Position numbers and translations under genes: made by a program. Of a DNA stretch of 34,046 bases, positions 31,484-34,046 are shown piece after piece. Within the stretch, counting starts at the first letter, position 1, and each line of letters starts with the position of its first letter. The notes beneath the pieces are model-generated. The model made no database searches. It saw only the letters and a program-made list of their open reading frames with translations, and had not been told where the DNA came from. This stretch comes from Bradyrhizobium macuxiense (GTDB taxonomy: Bacteria > Pseudomonadota > Alphaproteobacteria > Rhizobiales > Xanthobacteraceae), in contig NZ_LNCU01000003.1 of NCBI RefSeq assembly GCF_001542415.1, positions 36,011 to 70,056 on the forward strand, written 5' to 3'.

Positions 31484-33082
31484 TCAGGTCCCGACCGCCG
31501 ACAGGGTTTCCCGAAGCTGGCGCTTGATCACCTTGCCGTTGGCATTGCGCGGCAGTGGGGTCGCGGTCAGCGCCATGGTCTCCGGCACCTTGTAGTCCGA
31601 CAGCCGCTCGGCGCACCAGGCGCGCAAGGCCTCCGCGTTCACCTCGGCGCGCGTCACGATCACGGCGTGCACGCGCTCACCGAGCACCGGGCACGGTTTG
31701 GCAATGATCGCGCTCTCGATGACCGCGGGATGGCCTGAAAGCACCGACTCGACCTCGGCCGAATAGATCTTCAACCCGCCGCGATTGATCATGTCCTTCT
31801 GGCGATCGAACACGCGGACGAAGTTTTGCGCATCGACCGAGCCGAGATCGCCGGAATGCCAGAAGCCGGCCGTAAAGCTCTCTGCGGTCGCCGTCGGATT
31901 ATTCCAGTAGCCCTTGATGACAGAGGCGCTGCGGATCCACAGCTCGCCGATCTCACCGCGCGGCAGCTCACGTCCATCGGGTCCCATCACGAGGACCTCG
32001 GCACCAGGGCACGGTAGCCCGACGCTGTCGATATGCGCGGCGGTCAGTTCACCCGGCATCAAGGTCGAGGGCGACGTGGTCTCGGTCGCGCCGTAGCAGT
32101 TCGCGAGCTTGAGCCCCGGAATCTTGGCGTCGAGCTTCTCGATGGTGGCGACCGGCATCGGCGCGCCGCCGAAGCCGCCGACGCGCCAGCTCGACAGATC
32201 GTAGCTGTCGAAGTCCGGCTGCAACAGGCAGAGATTGTACATCGCCGGCACCATCACCGTGTAGGTCACGCGTTCGCGCGCGGCGAGCTTCAGATATTCG
32301 GACGCCTTGAACTCCGGCATGATGATCAGCGTGCCGGCGCAGCGCGCCATGGTCGTGACGTTGGCGACGGCGCCGGTGACATGCGCCAGCGGCACGGCGG
32401 CGATCGAACGGTCAGCCTTGGTCAACTTCAGGCAGGACACGAACACCGTCGAAGAGTGGATGATGTTGCAATGGGCGAGCATCGCGCCCTTCGGCCGGCC
32501 CGTCGTGCCCGAGGTGTAGAGGATCATCGCGGTGTCCTCTTCCCTCACCTCCGCTGGAGCCAACGCCGGCGGATTGTCGAGCAACGCAGCGAATTGCGAC
32601 GTGCCGTCGTCGCTCACGGTGATGCGGTCCTTGAGATCGGGAATGTCGGCCGCGTCGGGCACGCGATCGGCGAGACTGGCCTCGTGGACCAGCAGCTTCG
32701 CGCCGCAATCGTTCAGCACATAGGAGATCTCGGGCTTCTGCTGACGCGTCGAGAGCAGCACCGTCACCAGCCCGGCATGGGCGGCCGCGAACATCGTCAC
32801 CACGAACTCGATGCGATTGCCGAGCAGGATCGCGACGCGGTCACCGGGCGCGAGGCCGAGCTTCGCGAAGCCTGCCGCAACCTTCGCCGAACGCTGCGCG
32901 ACCTCGCGCCAGGTCAGCCTGACATCGCCGCAGACCAGCGCCTCGCCGTCGCCGTTCTGCACGACGGCTTGTGCGATCATCGCCCAGAGGCTGGCCGGCC
33001 GCTCCACGAAGGCCGGCACGACGCGGTCACCGAAGCGCGGCTCGAACCGCATGGGCGGAAGTGCGTGCTGCGACCAGTCCAT
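31484..33082 (-). CDS. AMP-dependent acyl-CoA synthetase/ligase
   Basis: A 532-residue adenylate-forming enzyme that joins a carboxylic acid to CoA via an acyl-AMP. The ATP motif YTSGTTGRPKG is at 189-199, YGATETTS follows, then GYWNNP and the hinge region FDRQKDMINRGGLKI. The acyl-adenylate lysine is Lys517 in RNANGKVIKRQL. All core motifs of the class I family are intact. The acid is not clear; the family includes fatty-acid, benzoate and cyclohexane-carboxylate ligases. The gene lies 10 bp after panB on the same strand, so the two form an operon, yet the enzyme is not a pantothenate synthetase. Confidence 0.92.
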   Translation of the reverse strand: MDWSQHALPPMRFEPRFGDRVVPAFVERPASLWAMIAQAVVQNGDGEALVCGDVRLTWREVAQRSAKVAAGFAKLGLAPGDRVAILLGNRIEFVVTMFAAAHAGLVTVLLSTRQQKPEISYVLNDCGAKLLVHEASLADRVPDAADIPDLKDRITVSDDGTSQFAALLDNPPALAPAEVREEDTAMILYTSGTTGRPKGAMLAHCNIIHSSTVFVSCLKLTKADRSIAAVPLAHVTGAVANVTTMARCAGTLIIMPEFKASEYLKLAARERVTYTVMVPAMYNLCLLQPDFDSYDLSSWRVGGFGGAPMPVATIEKLDAKIPGLKLANCYGATETTSPSTLMPGELTAAHIDSVGLPCPGAEVLVMGPDGRELPRGEIGELWIRSASVIKGYWNNPTATAESFTAGFWHSGDLGSVDAQNFVRVFDRQKDMINRGGLKIYSAEVESVLSGHPAVIESAIIAKPCPVLGERVHAVIVTRAEVNAEALRAWCAERLSDYKVPETMALTATPLPRNANGKVIKRQLRETLSAVGT

Positions 33083-33092
33083 CCTTGCTCCG

Positions 33093-33914
33093 TCAGGTTT
33101 TCTTCATGTCGTAGACGTGCTCGGGTCCCGGGAAGGCGCGGCTCTTCACGTCGCGCGCATAGCCCGCGACCGCCTCCTCGATCGCCGGTCCGAGATTGCC
33201 GTAGCGGCGCACGAATTTCGGCGCGCGCGGCGACAGGCCGAGCATGTCCTCCAGCACTAGCACCTGCCCGTCACAGGCCGCGCTCGCGCCGATTCCGATG
33301 GTGGGCACCGCGATCGCCTGCGTGATCTTGCGCGCCAGCGGCTCGGCGATCGCCTCGACCACGATCGAGAACGCGCCGGCTTCCGCGATCGCTTTCGCAT
33401 CGGCTTCGATCGGCGCCCAGTTCGCCTCTTCGCGGCCCTGCGCGCGGAACGAGCCGAGCGTGTTGATCGATTGCGGCGTCAGGCCGATATGGCCCATGAC
33501 GGGAATGCCGCGCTCGGACAGGAACGCCACCGTCTCGGCCATCCGCACGCCGCCCTCCAGCTTGACGGCGCCGCACAGCGTTTCCTTCATGATCCGCACC
33601 GCCGACTGGAACGCCTGCTCCTTCGAGCCTTCGTAGGAGCCGAACGGCATGTCGACGACGACGAGCGCAGCTTGCGAACCGCGCATCACCGCGCGCCCCT
33701 GCAGGATCATCATGTCGAGGGTCACAGGCACGGTGGTCTCGAAGCCGTGCATGACGTTGCCGAGGGAATCGCCGACCAGGATGGCGTCGCAATGCTTGTC
33801 GACCAGTGCCGCCGTGTGTGCGTGATACGAGGTCAGCATCACGATCGGCTCGCCATTCTTGCGGGCGCGGAGATCGGGCGCAGTCTTGCGCTTGATGGCG
33901 GATTGAACAGACAT
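33093..33914 (-). CDS. panB: 3-methyl-2-oxobutanoate hydroxymethyltransferase
   Basis: A 273-residue enzyme that transfers a hydroxymethyl group from methylene-tetrahydrofolate to ketoisovalerate, the first step to pantothenate and CoA. The metal and substrate motifs [11 protein letters not shown] and TVPVTLDMM, then [17 protein letters not shown] and [10 protein letters not shown], are all present, as is the catalytic Glu in [10 protein letters not shown]. No panC follows. It is downstream of an NnrU-family gene with a 2-bp gap and upstream of an acyl-CoA ligase, so it may be in a three-gene operon. The ribosome site GGGAG lies inside the end of the NnrU-like gene. Confidence 0.97.
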   Translation of the reverse strand: MSVQSAIKRKTAPDLRARKNGEPIVMLTSYHAHTAALVDKHCDAILVGDSLGNVMHGFETTVPVTLDMMILQGRAVMRGSQAALVVVDMPFGSYEGSKEQAFQSAVRIMKETLCGAVKLEGGVRMAETVAFLSERGIPVMGHIGLTPQSINTLGSFRAQGREEANWAPIEADAKAIAEAGAFSIVVEAIAEPLARKITQAIAVPTIGIGASAACDGQVLVLEDMLGLSPRAPKFVRRYGNLGPAIEEAVAGYARDVKSRAFPGPEHVYDMKKT

Positions 33915-33916
33915 AG

Positions 33917-34046
33917 TCAGGCTCCCATCACAGGCACGCCGATCACGACCGGATGGAACGCAAACGCCAGCGCCAGATATGCGATGACACCGACCGCGAT
34001 CGCGATCAGGTCGTTGGTTGTGCCGCCGACCGGAATCGGCGGCGCG
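33917..34046 (-). CDS. NnrU-family membrane protein, 3' end only
   Basis: The window ends inside this gene. The visible 42 residues read [20 protein letters not shown] and then [22 protein letters not shown], with the stop at 33917-33919. The NDLIA segment and the HP-x-VIGVPV ending match the C-terminus of NnrU family proteins, membrane proteins related to denitrification and to the 15-cis-zeta-carotene isomerase fold. Two bases separate it from panB, so the two are likely co-transcribed. Confidence 0.7.
   Translation of the reverse strand, partial: APPIPVGGTTNDLIAIAVGVIAYLALAFAFHPVVIGVPVMGA

Overview
The window looks like chromosome of a GC-rich alphaproteobacterium, most likely Bradyrhizobium or a close relative in the Nitrobacteraceae. 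The grounds are uniformly high third-position GC, the gene order rpsF-rpsR-DUF2232-rplI followed by dnaB-alr-radA-cvpA-purF, and several families of short palindromic intergenic repeats of the kind that litter Bradyrhizobium and Rhodopseudomonas genomes. I see no rRNA, tRNA, CRISPR array, insertion sequence, phage or plasmid genes.

Layout. 1-1836 (minus): a TetR-family regulator overlapping a fatty acid desaturase. 1923-4660 (plus): the S6/S18/DUF2232/L9 ribosomal operon with its own promoter and a strong terminator. 4647-5768 (minus): a second TetR regulator overlapping a PaaI-type thioesterase, built on the same plan as the first pair. 5806-8216: an exported CxxCH (cytochrome c-like) protein diverging from a cyclopropane-fatty-acid synthase. 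8240-9008: two very small divergent genes and a striking palindrome. 9009-13609 (plus): dnaB, alr, an exonuclease III and a TauE/SafE permease. 13610-15139: a gene-poor stretch with two exported proteins of unknown function. 15179-16621 (minus): an exported DUF5107 protein. 16754-21530 (plus): radA, cvpA, purF and an SDR oxidoreductase. 21717-24235 (plus): an exported beta-propeller protein and an orphan branched-chain-amino-acid-type binding protein. 24369-27047 (minus): DUF2147, DUF3313, a third TetR regulator and a small unknown gene, tied together by two near-identical operators. 27192-28370 (plus): a SnoaL-like protein and a glutathione-S-transferase-like protein. 28367-34046 (minus): an apparent MFS transporter remnant, der, a lipoprotein, a YfgM-like TPR protein, an acyl-CoA synthetase, panB and the 3' end of an NnrU-family gene.

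How it fits together. Most of the window is core replication, translation, repair and biosynthesis. Set among these genes is a scatter of lipid genes: desaturase, acyl thioesterase, cyclopropane synthase and acyl-CoA synthetase. The desaturase and the thioesterase each sit behind their own TetR regulator with an ATGA overlap and an operator inside the promoter. The third TetR module, at 25.0-27.0 kb, has paired operators and defines a small putative regulon of envelope proteins.

I did not find a clearly new defence or mobile system. The most unusual items are the two-operator TetR module, a 32-residue Flp-pilin-like micro-ORF, an MFS remnant next to der, a PurF that keeps its propeptide but lacks two of the four expected cluster cysteines, and a Pro/Lys-rich lipoprotein in the place where BamB is often found.
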